In this document: in pieces, positions 54,004 through 63,282 of the stretch
How the letters are laid out: each line of letters starts with the position of its first letter
How positions within the stretch are numbered: the first letter of the stretch is position 1
NCBI GenBank assembly: GCA_025363815.1
Contig: JANYLB010000060.1
Span: 1 to 64,000 of the forward strand
From: Actinomycetes bacterium
GTDB taxonomy: Bacteria; Actinomycetota; Acidimicrobiia; IMCC26256; JANYLB01
Reading direction: 5' to 3'
Length of the DNA: 64,000 bases
The notes under the pieces: generated by a model
Told to the model about the DNA's origin: nothing
Databases searched by the model: none
The model's input: the letters and a program-made list of their open reading frames with translations, nothing else
Made by a program: the position numbers and the translations under genes

Positions 54004-55227
54004 TCAGATCTTCGGGCAGTCTGCCCCGACGATGACGGTGACGTCGACCACGTTGATTGGGCGCGTGGCCTTGCGCAGGCTCCCGCAACCCAGGGCCGAC
54101 AGCAGACGCTGTGCGGCCGACTTCTCGTCATCGCGGTAGTACACCACCTGGGTGTCGGCCACGCCGAAACCAGGAACGTTCCCGGTCAGTGTGACGCGGC
54201 CACCGGCCGGGACCACCCTCTGGGCCACCCCCTGGGTCACACCCACCGCGCCGGTCCCGTTCAGGATCTCGACTCGGGGCCGCTTTCCGCCGACTCCCAG
54301 CAGCGCGTCGGGGAACGCCGAGTGGACGTATTGGTTGAGCGCGTCGGTACGCACTTGGAACTGCTGACCACTCGGCGCCGCCAGCGAGTCGACCGGCAGG
54401 CTCCCGACCCGCGCCGGCTTGTTCGCGGCGTGCACCAGCGCCGCGAGATCGGGTCGCACTGTGAGCGACGCTTTGGCCACCGTGCGGTTGCGGAGTCGGG
54501 CCATCCACCCTTCCATCACTGCCTGCACAGTCACGAGATGTTCGATCTCGCCGCCTGATTCCTGCGCTGTGAGCACGCGAGCAGCATCGCCGGCCGACAG
54601 CGACTGACGGCCCGCGGGGATGATCGCCTCGGCCCCCGGGGTCGTTATGTCGACCTCGTGGCGTAGGTCGACGGGTATCGGCGCTGCCGGCTGCATTGCC
54701 GCGACCAGCGCGGCATCGTCGACGGTCACGGTCGACGCGATATCGACCCCGAGCAAGTTCTCGAGGGTCGTGTTCAACAACCCGGCCTCGCCGAGAGTAG
54801 GCACGTCGGCGAGCGCCTGGATTCCGAGCGACGGAACGTCGGAGAGGGTTCCGGGAGGCACGAGCAGGACCGACGAGCCCGCGCCCGCGCCGGGCCCGAC
54901 AACGATGAGCAGATCGGCGCGCCCATTCGGTGCCCGGTGTTCGAGGAGCAACGTGTCGGGGCCGGAGGCGACCTGACCCGTCTCGACCTTGGCCGCGGGG
55001 GCGGCGCTACGACGGGCGTCGGAGTTGCGCACAGCCTGACCCACGAAAAACACCGCGATCACCGCGACGGCGATCGTCGGCACGACGATGACGATACGTC
55101 GTTTGCGTTCGGCCCGGTGCCGGCGCTCACGCCTCGTGCTGTGATTCGAGACCCGACCGCTGTCGGCAGTGACACCGTCGATGGGTTCGGTAGCGAGGGG
55201 CGCCGGATCCATCCCTTCCACAGCCAT
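54004..55227 (-). CDS. LCP-like membrane protein with LytR C-terminal domain, catalytic Arg missing
   Basis: 407 residues from ATG 55227 (a GTG at 55230 is in frame). A basic N-terminus and one membrane helix (RIVIVVPTIAVAVIAVFFVG) lead to a LytR-CpsA-Psr-like domain: RADLLIVVGPGAGAGSSVLL, then LVPPGTLSDVP where active enzymes have SIPRDT, so the Arg and Asp are lost. The C-terminal LytR_C domain (RVEILNGTGAVGVTQGVAQR; VVDVTVIVGADCP) is clear. LCP enzymes attach glycopolymers to peptidoglycan. This one may be inactive or structural. It shares a base with the nadD stop (TGATG). Confidence 0.8.
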   Translation of the reverse strand: MAVEGMDPAPLATEPIDGVTADSGRVSNHSTRRERRHRAERKRRIVIVVPTIAVAVIAVFFVGQAVRNSDARRSAAPAAKVETGQVASGPDTLLLEHRAPNGRADLLIVVGPGAGAGSSVLLVPPGTLSDVPSLGIQALADVPTLGEAGLLNTTLENLLGVDIASTVTVDDAALVAAMQPAAPIPVDLRHEVDITTPGAEAIIPAGRQSLSAGDAARVLTAQESGGEIEHLVTVQAVMEGWMARLRNRTVAKASLTVRPDLAALVHAANKPARVGSLPVDSLAAPSGQQFQVRTDALNQYVHSAFPDALLGVGGKRPRVEILNGTGAVGVTQGVAQRVVPAGGRVTLTGNVPGFGVADTQVVYYRDDEKSAAQRLLSALGCGSLRKATRPINVVDVTVIVGADCPKI

Positions 55228-55820
55228 CACCGACGAGTGTAGAGATCGCGGGCACGAATCAAACGGACTACGGCGGGGGGCACCAGCCCGTCGATGGAGC
55301 GCCCCGCGGCGAGGCGTCCGCGGACATCGGTCGAGGAGATGTCGAGGCGCGGGATCCCGATGTGCTCGACCCGCCAGCCCGGGCCGGGCGGCACGACAGC
55401 TCGGTCGCCGGCCCGCTCCACCACTACGACGGTGGCAAGGTCGCGGGTGTCGTCGAGCCTTCGCCAGGTCGACATGTTCACGACCGCGTCGGCGCCGAGC
55501 ACCAAAAAGAGATCACGATCAGGAGCCGCGAGCAGCTCGAGGGTGTCGGCGGTCACCGAAGCTCGCCCTGACTCGATCTCGACCGGGCTCGCCTCGAGGC
55601 CTTCGATCCCCTCCACCGCGGCCTCCACCAGATCGAATCGGTCGGCGGCCGACGCGACGACCCGGCCCCGCTTCTGCCAGGGGTCGCCGGCGACCACGAA
55701 AACCACCCGATCGAGACGAAGCGCGGTTCTAACTTCGTTCGCGGCGACGATGTGGGCAGTGTGTACGGGATCGAAAGTGCCGCCGAGCACACCTATCCGC
55801 TGATGCTGGGGGCCCGGCAT
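55227..55820 (-). CDS. nadD: Nicotinate-nucleotide adenylyltransferase
   Basis: 197 residues from ATG 55820. It makes nicotinate adenine dinucleotide from nicotinate mononucleotide and ATP. The nucleotide-binding motif is GVLGGTFDPVHTAHIVAANE (with GxFxPxHxGH-type residues), and the C-terminal ISSTDVRGRLAAG is the conserved ISxTxIR. Length is normal. First of the nadD, LCP-like, rsfS series. Confidence 0.95.
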   Translation of the reverse strand: MPGPQHQRIGVLGGTFDPVHTAHIVAANEVRTALRLDRVVFVVAGDPWQKRGRVVASAADRFDLVEAAVEGIEGLEASPVEIESGRASVTADTLELLAAPDRDLFLVLGADAVVNMSTWRRLDDTRDLATVVVVERAGDRAVVPPGPGWRVEHIGIPRLDISSTDVRGRLAAGRSIDGLVPPAVVRLIRARDLYTRR

Positions 55821-55940
55821 CACCCGAGTGTACGGCTCGGATCGACGCCATCCGGCCTCGACGACAGTGAAACCTCGATACCCGGAGCCGATCGTCGACC
55901 ATCACGAGGCGATCACCGCGCACAAGGCACGATTGTGCTG

Positions 55941-56561
55941 ATGAACCCGACCATCAGCCAGCTACACAAGCGCGAGATCCGAGCAGCCACCGCCGTGCTC
56001 GCGCGCGCCTTCGATGACTCGCCGATCATGGTCCACTGCATGCCGAACGGCCGGACACGCCCGTCCATCCTCCGATCGTTCTTCCGCGCCTCGATCCGCG
56101 ATGCGCTCCCGTTCGAGAACGTCTTCGCCGCGCGCGACGGTGACCAAGTGCTCGGCGCGGCCGTCTGGCTCCCGCCCGGCGCGTACCCCCCGTCGATGAT
56201 TCGCCAGATCCGCCAGATGACGGGCAACCTGAAGCTCGGGCCGCTCTCTCCCCGCGCCATCCAGCCGTCGCTCCGGTACCTACGCGCGACCGAGAAGGCG
56301 CACCCCAAAGGAACCCACTGGTACCTGGGTGTGCTCGGAGTCGATCCCGCATTCCAGGGCAGAGGGCTCGGCGGGCGGCTGCTGCAACCGAACCTCCAGC
56401 GCGCCGACACCGAGGGTACGGCTGTCTATCTGGAGACCGACAAAGAGCGAAACCTCGCGTTCTACGCCCGGTACCGCTTTGAGCTCGTCGAGACCTTGTA
56501 CCCCGACGGTCCCGACGCGCCAGAGGAATGGACCATGTGGCGCGACCCGAAGTCCGACTGA
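55941..56561 (+). CDS. GNAT-family N-acetyltransferase
   Basis: 206 residues from ATG 55941. The acetyl-CoA loop is in LGVLGVDPAFQGRGLGGRLL (Q/RxxGxG/A, here QGRGLGG). ERNLAFYARYRFELVETLY is motif B. EVWxPPG-like AAVWLPPGAYPP in the middle resembles the group of GNATs found across actinobacteria with unknown acceptors. It is alone on the plus strand among minus-strand genes, 120 bases after nadD's start and 21 bases before the VWA gene's stop. Confidence 0.87.
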   Translation: MNPTISQLHKREIRAATAVLARAFDDSPIMVHCMPNGRTRPSILRSFFRASIRDALPFENVFAARDGDQVLGAAVWLPPGAYPPSMIRQIRQMTGNLKLGPLSPRAIQPSLRYLRATEKAHPKGTHWYLGVLGVDPAFQGRGLGGRLLQPNLQRADTEGTAVYLETDKERNLAFYARYRFELVETLYPDGPDAPEEWTMWRDPKSD

Positions 56562-56582
56562 CCGGGGGAACCGCGAAGCGGG

Positions 56583-58097
56583 TCAGCCGTCGACGATGTC
56601 GGTGACGAACCGTTCGAGCTGGCGAAGATTGCGGCACTCGAACACACCGTCGCAGAACTTGGCGTACTCGGAGACGATCGAATCGCCGCTGTCCCAGTAA
56701 CCGCGCGGCTCGGGATTCAGCCAGTACACGTGACGGGCCCGAGTCGCGAGCTGCTCGACGACCCACGACTCCGACGCGTGATAGTTGTTCCGAGCGTCCC
56801 CCAGAAGGATGACAGAGGTCTTGGGCGTGATCTCGGCGAAGTGGCGTTGGTGGAATATCTCGAACGCGTGGCCGTAATCAGAATGCCCATCGACCCAGAC
56901 CACGTCGGCCTCTGTGTTCACCCGGTGCACGGCCTCGGTGATCTCGTCGGACTCCTGGAAGAACCGCGTGACCTCGTCGATCCCGTCGATGAACACCCAC
57001 GACCGCACCTTCGAGAACTGCGCGGCCATGGCGTAGACGAACTGCAAGGTGAACCGGGCGAAGCTCGCGACAGAACCGGAGATGTCGGCGACGACCATGA
57101 TCTCGGGGCGGGACGGGCGAGGATGACGGAACTTTGGTTCGGCCGGCACCCCGCCGTACGACAACGAGTGCCGTACTGTCGCCCGGAAGTCGAGATGGCC
57201 GCGGTTGCGACGCTTCCGGCGCTGGGCGAGCCGGGCGGCCATCGCGCGCGTCAACGGGTAGATGGCGCGCTGCAACGCCAGCATCTCCTCGCGGGACGCG
57301 TGCATGAAGTCGACGTCTTCTGGAAGTGGCTTGCGCAACGTGCGCGCCATCGCCTCCGCGCCGCGGTCGGCCACGAGGCGTCGACGGATCTCCGACTCGA
57401 CCAGATCGCGCAGCACCCGGAGCCGCTCCTCGAACTCCTCGCGCTGGAATCGCTCGGCGAGTGTGTCGACGTCGTCGGCTTCGTCGGGCTCGCGGACTTC
57501 CTGCGCGCGCGCGATCATCTTGGCCACGAGGCCGTCGTAGTCGAGCTGACGGAGGGTGCGGTACAGGTAATAGGTGCCACCCACCGGACGGCCCGGCTCC
57601 ATACCGGCGAAGCGGGCGACCGCCGCCGCTGCGATCTTGCGGAGCTGCTCGCGGTCCATCGACATCATGGCGGAGAGCAGCATCTCAGCCAGCTCCTCGG
57701 CAGAGACCTGACCCTCGCCGCCGGAGCCGCCTGTGCCCTGGATCTGCGATTCGAGACTCTCGGCGGCCTCGGTTCCGTCGTCACCGAACCCGTCGCCGCC
57801 GATTCCCGGCACGATCAGGGAGAAGTAGACATCGAAGACGGTGTCGAAAGCGCCGGCGTGCTGGTGGTGCTTGACCAAGGTCGCCGCGAGGGACGATTTG
57901 AACGACTGCCGATCCTCGATAGACACGTGTTCGAGCGCGCGCATCGCGTCGAGGTTCTCCGTCATCGAAACGGGGAGACCGGCGGCCCGCAGCTCGTGGA
58001 CGAACCCCTGCAGCACGTCGAGCAACGTGTCGCCGGGCGGAGAGATCAACGGGCCGTTGGTCCGGGTCATCACGTCGTTCAGCTTCGCCCACTGCAC
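56583..58097 (-). CDS. VWA-domain protein, CoxE-like
   Basis: 504 residues from GTG 58097; ATG 58070 is an alternative. An N-terminal helical part (LLDVLQGFVHELRAAGLPVS) and an acidic Gly-rich loop lead to a C-terminal VWA domain with the MIDAS motif DISGS (MVVADISGSVASFARFTLQF) and DGHSDYGHAFE. It belongs with the MoxR ATPase encoded 4 bases upstream. Such pairs act as metal-dependent chaperones, as in CO dehydrogenase maturation (CoxD/CoxE). No target enzyme is encoded next to them. Confidence 0.87.
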   Translation of the reverse strand: MQWAKLNDVMTRTNGPLISPPGDTLLDVLQGFVHELRAAGLPVSMTENLDAMRALEHVSIEDRQSFKSSLAATLVKHHQHAGAFDTVFDVYFSLIVPGIGGDGFGDDGTEAAESLESQIQGTGGSGGEGQVSAEELAEMLLSAMMSMDREQLRKIAAAAVARFAGMEPGRPVGGTYYLYRTLRQLDYDGLVAKMIARAQEVREPDEADDVDTLAERFQREEFEERLRVLRDLVESEIRRRLVADRGAEAMARTLRKPLPEDVDFMHASREEMLALQRAIYPLTRAMAARLAQRRKRRNRGHLDFRATVRHSLSYGGVPAEPKFRHPRPSRPEIMVVADISGSVASFARFTLQFVYAMAAQFSKVRSWVFIDGIDEVTRFFQESDEITEAVHRVNTEADVVWVDGHSDYGHAFEIFHQRHFAEITPKTSVILLGDARNNYHASESWVVEQLATRARHVYWLNPEPRGYWDSGDSIVSEYAKFCDGVFECRNLRQLERFVTDIVDG

Positions 58098-58101
58098 AAG
58101 T

Positions 58102-58998
58102 TCAACGACGGACGCCCGTGGGGGTCGGCCCCGTATCCACGCCCAGCTCCTTGCGCGCCTTGGTGATGTCGGACTGGTACTTCAGCAGCACGTGCAGCGT
58201 CTCGCCGATCACCGCGGGGTCGATCTCGTTTCGGCCCAGAAACAGCAACGTGCGGGCCCAGTCGATGGTCTCGGAGATCGACGGTGCCTTCTTCAGGTCG
58301 AGCGCGCGGATGGAACGCACGACCTGGGCGACCTGGTCGGCGAGCGCGTCGTCAATCTCCGGCACGCGCACCCGCACAATGTCTTTCTCGCGTTCGATGT
58401 CGGGATAGTCGATGTGCAGGAAGAGGCACCGGCGCTTCAACGCTTCGGAGAGCTCACGGGTGTTGTTCGACGTGAGGATCACAATCGGACGCTGCTTGCC
58501 GATGATGGTTCCCAGCTCCGGGATCGACACCTGGAAGTCGGAGAGGACCTCAAGCAGCAGCGCCTCGGTCTCGATCTCGACGCGGTCCACCTCGTCGATG
58601 AGCAGCACAATCGGCTCTTCGGCCCTGATCGCTTCGAGCAACGGCCGGGTCAGGAGGAAAGGTTCCGAGAAGATGTCGGACTCGACCTCTGCCCAGTCAC
58701 CCTCGTGCTCACGGTCGGCTTGTATCCGCAACAGTTGCTTCTTGTAGTTCCACTCGTAGAGCGCCTTCGACTCGTCGAGGCCCTCGTAGCACTGGAGGCG
58801 GATGAGCCGCGATCCGGTGATCTCGGCGATGGCCTTGGCGAGCTCGGTCTTGCCGACCCCGGCCGGGCCCTCGACGAGTACCGGCTTCTCGAGCCGGTCG
58901 GCGAGGAACACCACGCCGGCGATGCTGGCGTCGGCCAGGTAGTCGGCGCCGCGCAGGCGGTCGACCACCTCGTCGACCGAGTCGAAACGTTCTGCCAC
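58102..58998 (-). CDS. MoxR-family AAA+ ATPase
   Basis: 298 residues. Walker A is VEGPAGVGKTELAKAIAE, Walker B is IVLLIDEVDRVEIE, sensor 1 is IVILTSNNTRELSEALKRRC and the arginine-finger region follows (RRCLFLHIDYPD). It resembles CoxD from CO dehydrogenase clusters more than the classical MoxR. It should remodel a protein together with the VWA partner downstream. It follows proA by 4 bases, and no functional tie with proline synthesis is known. Confidence 0.9.
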   Translation of the reverse strand: MAERFDSVDEVVDRLRGADYLADASIAGVVFLADRLEKPVLVEGPAGVGKTELAKAIAEITGSRLIRLQCYEGLDESKALYEWNYKKQLLRIQADREHEGDWAEVESDIFSEPFLLTRPLLEAIRAEEPIVLLIDEVDRVEIETEALLLEVLSDFQVSIPELGTIIGKQRPIVILTSNNTRELSEALKRRCLFLHIDYPDIEREKDIVRVRVPEIDDALADQVAQVVRSIRALDLKKAPSISETIDWARTLLFLGRNEIDPAVIGETLHVLLKYQSDITKARKELGVDTGPTPTGVRR

Positions 58999-59002
58999 GG
59001 TG

Positions 59003-60265
59003 CTATCCCCTCACCTGACCGTCGCCCCAGACGACGTACTTGTAGGTCGTGAGCTCGCGCAGGCCCATCGGGCCACGCGCGTGCAGCTTCTGCGTGCTGA
59101 TCCCGATCTCCGCTCCGAAACCGAATTCCTCACCATCGGTGAAGCGGCTCGAGGCGTTCACGACGACAGCAGCGGCGTCGACCTCGCGGGTGAAGCGGCG
59201 GGCCGCTTCGAGATCGGCCGTCAGGATCACCTCGGTGTGGCCGGAGCCGAACCGATTCACGTGAGCGATGGCCGCCTCGATCGACGGGACCACCGCAACA
59301 CTGATCTTCAGCGCGAGGAACTCACGGGCGAAATCGTCGTCGGTGGCCGAGCCCATCGCAGGAACGCGGGCGCGGGCGCCGTCGTCACCGACCAGCTCGA
59401 CGCCCTCGGCCGTGAGCGCGCTCGCCACCTGTGGGAGGAAGAGGTCGGCCACCGCCTCGTGCACGACCAGTGACTCCGCCGCGTTGCACACACCCGGCCG
59501 TTGCGACTTCGCGTTCACAACGATGTCGAGCGCCTGGTCGAGGTCGGCGTGCGCGTCGACGTAGATATGGCAGTTCCCGTCACCGTCGATGACGACCGGC
59601 ACCGTGGCGTTCTCGCGGATCGACGCGATGAGCGACGCACCACCACGCGGGATGAGGCAGTCGACCGACTCCCGCAATTGCATTACCTCGACTGCGGACT
59701 CGTGTGAAGGGTCGTCGACGAGCACGAGCGCGTCTTGCGGAAGGCCCGCCTTGGCGAAGCCTTCGCGGAGTATCGCTGCGATCGCGAGGTTCGATCCGAG
59801 GGCCGTGCCGGATCCCCGCAACAGCGCGGCGTTCCCCGACTTCAGGCACAGGCCGGCAGCATCACTGGTCACGTTGGGCCGGTTCTCGTAGATGATCGCG
59901 ACGACCCCGAGCGGCACCCGCACCCGTTGAATCTCGAGACCATTGGGTCGGCGCCATCCGCCGAGCACCTCACCGACCGGATCGGCGAGCGCCGCAACAT
60001 TCCGCAGACCCCCGGCCATCCCGGTAATGCGCGCCTCGGTGAGGCGCAGGCGATCAAGCGGCGCTGCTTCCATTCCCCCGGCACGAGCGGCTTCGAGATC
60101 GGTGGCGTTGGCCGCGATCAGGTCGCCGACGCGCTGGTCGAGGAGATCTGCGGCGGCGAGGAGCGCCGCGTCCTTCGCCGACGTGGACACGACGGCGAGC
60201 ACCCGGGCCGCCGCCTTCGCCCTGCGCCCGAGCTCTGCGACGGGGGTCGGTGAGGGGGCGGTCAC
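59003..60265 (-). CDS. proA: Gamma-glutamyl phosphate reductase
   Basis: 420 residues. It reduces glutamyl phosphate to glutamate semialdehyde with NADPH in proline synthesis. The sequence fits the ALDH-fold ProA family: [60 protein letters not shown], and the catalytic Cys in [20 protein letters not shown]. The C-terminal [20 protein letters not shown] and [16 protein letters not shown] are also standard. proB lies upstream, 300 bases away. Confidence 0.96.
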   Translation of the reverse strand: MTAPSPTPVAELGRRAKAAARVLAVVSTSAKDAALLAAADLLDQRVGDLIAANATDLEAARAGGMEAAPLDRLRLTEARITGMAGGLRNVAALADPVGEVLGGWRRPNGLEIQRVRVPLGVVAIIYENRPNVTSDAAGLCLKSGNAALLRGSGTALGSNLAIAAILREGFAKAGLPQDALVLVDDPSHESAVEVMQLRESVDCLIPRGGASLIASIRENATVPVVIDGDGNCHIYVDAHADLDQALDIVVNAKSQRPGVCNAAESLVVHEAVADLFLPQVASALTAEGVELVGDDGARARVPAMGSATDDDFAREFLALKISVAVVPSIEAAIAHVNRFGSGHTEVILTADLEAARRFTREVDAAAVVVNASSRFTDGEEFGFGAEIGISTQKLHARGPMGLRELTTYKYVVWGDGQVRG

Positions 60266-60281
60266 AGGCCGAGTCTAATCC

Positions 60282-60297
60282 TTGACCGCCCGGTCAA
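60282..60297. promoter_or_regulatory. Palindrome TTGACCG-CC-CGGTCAA, possible repressor operator
   Basis: A perfect 7-base inverted repeat with a 2-base centre lies 16 bases before the proA start codon. Its form (TTGACCG..CGGTCAA) is like operators of TetR-type regulators in actinobacteria. On the minus strand its TTGACC could be part of a promoter for proA. No regulator gene is next to it. Confidence 0.45.
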
Positions 60298-60368
60298 CTT
60301 TTTGGGACGTTCGCCCACAGACAGCTCTGACGGGCGAGCGGAGAGATCGAGGAGGCCATCAAGAACAA

Positions 60369-60407
60369 GGGGCCGCAGCCGGCGAGTGTGCCTCGCGCTG
60401 CAGCCCC
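60369..60407 (-). terminator. Strong hairpin downstream of proB, possible terminator
   Basis: As minus-strand RNA the arms GGGGCTGCAGC and GCTGCGGCCCC pair along 11 bp with one U-G, capped by a bulged GCGAG/CTCGC stem. TTGTTCTT follows at once, a weak U-rich tract. It would end proB transcripts about 160 bases after the stop and separate proB from proA. Confidence 0.4.
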
Positions 60408-60565
60408 ACGTTCTTCGCCGGCCACTCCGAGCCCCACCGTCCGTGATGGACGGTTCGGGCCCTCCCCCCGTTGACCGACGACTAGTGGCGTGATTGTGAC
60501 CGATGCCACACTCCGTGACAAGGTCCAACCCGATATTTCTCGCCCAGCGTCCAACGCGACCCCCT

Positions 60566-61651
60566 TTATGGGAGCACGACCAGGTCGTCGCGGTGCACCA
60601 CCTCCTGGGGGGCACCCTCGGCGAGTTCGCCGGACCGCCTCCCCGCCGCCGCCTCCAGCGCCACGCTGGTGTATCTGACCAGGCCTTTCGCGAATGCCCG
60701 GCCATCCAGCCCCAGCACCTCGACGGCGTCGTCGACATCGAACGTGCCCCGGACCTCTCGGACCCCCGCGGCCAGCAGCGAGCGGCCCTGGGAGACGAGA
60801 GCTCGTCGCGCGCCGTCATCGACGACGATGCTGCCGCTCGAGTGCCGAGCAAAGGCGATCCAGAGCTTTCGACTCGACAACCGCTCCGCATGGGGCTGCA
60901 CGACCGTTCCTACTGCATCGCCGGCGAGCGCACCTGCGAGCACCCCGGGCTCGTCGGCCGCCGCGATCACCGCCCGAACCCCCGACCACGACGCGATCTT
61001 GGCCGCGGCGAGCTTGCTCGCCATCCCCCCACTCCCCCGTTCCGTTCCGCGTCCACCCGCGACCGCCTCGAGCGCTTCGTCGACCGCGGTGATCTCCTCG
61101 ATGAGCGACGCACCCTGATCGAGCCGCGGATCGGCGGTGAACAGGCCCGCAGTGTCGGTGAGAAGCACCAGCAGGTCGGCCGAGACGAGGTTCGCGACCA
61201 GCGCAGCGAGGCGGTCGTTGTCGCCGTAGCGGATCTCATCGTCGGCCACGGTGTCGTTCTCGTTCACGATGGGCACGACGCCGAGCTCGAAGAGCCGTTC
61301 CAACGTGGCTCGCGCGTGCAGGTACTGCGTACGCTGACCGAAGTCATAAGGGTCGAGCAGGATCTGGCCCGCGACGAGGTCGTGCTCACCCAGGAGGGCA
61401 CCGAGCTCTGCCGCGAGCCGGGGCTGGCCGACCGCCGCGATCGCCTGCAGGGTCCGTATGTCGGTAGGTCGTTGTTCGAGGCCGAGCGCGGGCATCCCCG
61501 CGGCAATCGCGCCGGAGCACACGAGCGCAACGACGTGGCCCATCGCGCGTGCGTCCGCGACCTCCGTGCACAGCTTCCCCAGCGCGACGCGGTCGAGCTC
61601 GCCGCGCACGTTGGTGATCGACGATGTCCCTGTCTTTACGATGACCCGCAA
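60566..61651 (-). CDS. proB: Glutamate 5-kinase
   Basis: 361 residues from TTG 61651, one base after the obgE stop; the longer frame to 61744 lies inside obgE. It phosphorylates glutamate, the first step of proline synthesis. Kinase motifs are VIVKTGTSSITN, ALVCSGAIAAGMPALGL, VVPIVNENDTVADDEIRYGD, NDRLAALVANLVSADLLVLL and GSGGMASKLAAAKIASWSGV. A C-terminal PUA domain (SSGSIVVDDGARRALVSQGR) is present. The TTG start and missing clear binding site leave the start somewhat open. Confidence 0.94.
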   Translation of the reverse strand: MRVIVKTGTSSITNVRGELDRVALGKLCTEVADARAMGHVVALVCSGAIAAGMPALGLEQRPTDIRTLQAIAAVGQPRLAAELGALLGEHDLVAGQILLDPYDFGQRTQYLHARATLERLFELGVVPIVNENDTVADDEIRYGDNDRLAALVANLVSADLLVLLTDTAGLFTADPRLDQGASLIEEITAVDEALEAVAGGRGTERGSGGMASKLAAAKIASWSGVRAVIAAADEPGVLAGALAGDAVGTVVQPHAERLSSRKLWIAFARHSSGSIVVDDGARRALVSQGRSLLAAGVREVRGTFDVDDAVEVLGLDGRAFAKGLVRYTSVALEAAAGRRSGELAEGAPQEVVHRDDLVVLP

Positions 61652-61652
61652 C

Positions 61653-62885
61653 TCAGAAGCCTTCGAGATACTCGAGCTCGACCGGGCCGACGCGCACTGT
61701 GTCACCCTCGCGGGCACCGGCACGCGCGAGAGCGCGCTCGACACCCATCCGCCGGAATCGTTCGTGCACGTACCGCAATGCTTCTTCGTTGGTCAGATCG
61801 GCCATCGCTACGACCCGTTCGGCGGCGCGACCACTGATCCGCCACGAGCCATCGCCATCGCGCTCGATGATGAAGCCCTCTTGGGCTGGTCGGTGCACCA
61901 CGAGTAGCTCCGGAGTCTCCTGCACCTCACGGGCGTCGTCGACCAGAGCGGCGAGACGACCGAGGAAGATATCGAGCCCTTCGTGGGTAACCGCCGACAC
62001 GCACAGGCCGTCGAACACCTCAGTCGCGACATCGGTCTTGCTGCCGATCACCAGACGAGGCCGCTCGAGCAGATCGGGCTGGTACCGGCCGAGCTCGTCG
62101 AGCAGCACGCGCTCCTGGTCGGCCGGCAATTGACCGTCGACCGATGCCAGATCGAGCAGGATGACCAGCACCCGACTCCGCTCGACGTGGCGAAGGAACT
62201 GGTGGCCGAGACCACGGCCTTCGGCTGCACCTTCGATCAAGCCGGGGATGTCGGCCAGCACGAACTCGTGCTCATGGAAACGGACGACCCCGAGGTTCGG
62301 CTCGAGGGTCGTGAACGGGTAGTCGCCGATCTTCGGACGCGCGGCACTGACAGCCGCTATCAACGTCGACTTCCCCGCGTTCGGGAATCCGACCAGCGCC
62401 GCGTCGGCCATGAGCTTGAGCTCGAGCCGGAGCCAGCGATCCTCGCCATACTCTCCCTGCTCCGCGAAGGAGGGCGCTCGACGTGCATTCGAGAGGAACC
62501 GGGCGTTGCCGCGTCCACCCCGACCGCCGCCTGCCGCGAGGAACGAGTCGCCATGGTTCACGAGGTCGGCGAGAAGCTCGTCACTCTCGTTGATGCGAAC
62601 GACGGTGCCCTCCGGAACGGTGACGACGAGGTCATTGCCACTGGAACCGTGCTTCTTCTTGCCCGCGCCGTGCGTCCCTCGTTCAGCCTTGCGGTGCGGA
62701 TGATCACGGAAGGCGAGCAATGAAGCAACGTTGCGGTCCGCCCTGATCCAGACGTCGCCGCCCTTGCCCCCATCGCCACCGTCGGGACCGCCACGCGGCA
62801 CGTGGGCCTCACGGCGGAACGCGACCGAGCCTGCGCCGCCGTCGCCACCCTTCACGTTGAGCTGGGCTTCGTCGACGAAGCTCAT
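61653..62885 (-). CDS. obgE: GTPase ObgE/CgtA
   Basis: 410 residues from ATG 62885 (GAGGTG before it). A GTPase linked to 50S assembly and stress signalling. The Gly-rich Obg fold is N-terminal (VKGGDGGAGSVAFRREAHVP; GGPDGGDGGKGGDVW). The G domain has LVGFPNAGKSTLIAAVSAAR, FTTLEPNLGVV, ADIPGLIEGAAEGRGLGHQF and VIGSKTD. The C-terminal OCT domain (SWRISGRAAERVVAMADLTN) is kept. It lies in the rng-rplU-rpmA-obgE-proB-proA order seen in many bacteria. Confidence 0.97.
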   Translation of the reverse strand: MSFVDEAQLNVKGGDGGAGSVAFRREAHVPRGGPDGGDGGKGGDVWIRADRNVASLLAFRDHPHRKAERGTHGAGKKKHGSSGNDLVVTVPEGTVVRINESDELLADLVNHGDSFLAAGGGRGGRGNARFLSNARRAPSFAEQGEYGEDRWLRLELKLMADAALVGFPNAGKSTLIAAVSAARPKIGDYPFTTLEPNLGVVRFHEHEFVLADIPGLIEGAAEGRGLGHQFLRHVERSRVLVILLDLASVDGQLPADQERVLLDELGRYQPDLLERPRLVIGSKTDVATEVFDGLCVSAVTHEGLDIFLGRLAALVDDAREVQETPELLVVHRPAQEGFIIERDGDGSWRISGRAAERVVAMADLTNEEALRYVHERFRRMGVERALARAGAREGDTVRVGPVELEYLEGF

Positions 62886-63023
62886 GGGCACCTCACGCCG
62901 ACGAGGATAGGGGGCCCCGCACTAAAGCCCTGGCGGGACGAAAATCATTTCTGCCCCAGCCTCGTGCTTCACTCCAGGAATGAGCCACGGAGTGCCAGAG
63001 CTCGCAGGGCGTCGCGAGAATGG

Positions 63024-63281
63024 CTACTCGGAGGAGGGGAGGACGTCGACGAGCTTGCGGCCGCGTCGGTGGCCGAAGCGGACGATGCCATCGGCCAGGG
63101 CGAACAGCGTGTCGTCGCCACCGCGGCCCACGTTGTCGCCCGGGTGGAACCGGGTGCCGCGCTGGCGAACGATGATCGATCCGGCGGTCACCTCGGTGCC
63201 GGTCGACGCCTTCACGCCGAGCCGCTGCGCGTTGGAGTCACGACCGTTGCGTGAAGATGCCGCGCCCTTCTTCTTCGACAC
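63024..63281 (-). CDS. rpmA: 50S ribosomal protein L27
   Basis: 85 residues from GTG 63281, one base after the rplU stop; the track upstream of this in the same frame is an overlap with rpl[21 protein letters not shown] is the L27 start, followed by [20 protein letters not shown] and [16 protein letters not shown]27 reaches the peptidyl-transferase centre. The N-terminus is the direct form, with no need for the cleaved leader found in Firmicutes. Confidence 0.96.
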   Translation of the reverse strand: MSKKKGAASSRNGRDSNAQRLGVKASTGTEVTAGSIIVRQRGTRFHPGDNVGRGGDDTLFALADGIVRFGHRRGRKLVDVLPSSE

Positions 63282-63282
63282 G

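Larger units (their letters stand above)
60266..60565. other. Gene-free proB-proA spacer with four hairpins
   Basis: No convincing coding frame is present on either strand. Four inverted repeats can each fold: 60308-60340 (9-bp stem with one wobble plus a 4-bp inner stem), 60369-60407 (11-bp stem, 2-base bulge, 5-bp stem, 5-base loop), 60436-60454 (7-bp stem, 5-base loop) and 60485-60509 (7-bp stem). Wobble pairs in the first and fourth favour plus-strand RNA; the second favours minus-strand RNA. It could be a structured leader, a small RNA gene or terminator-like elements. Confidence 0.5.
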
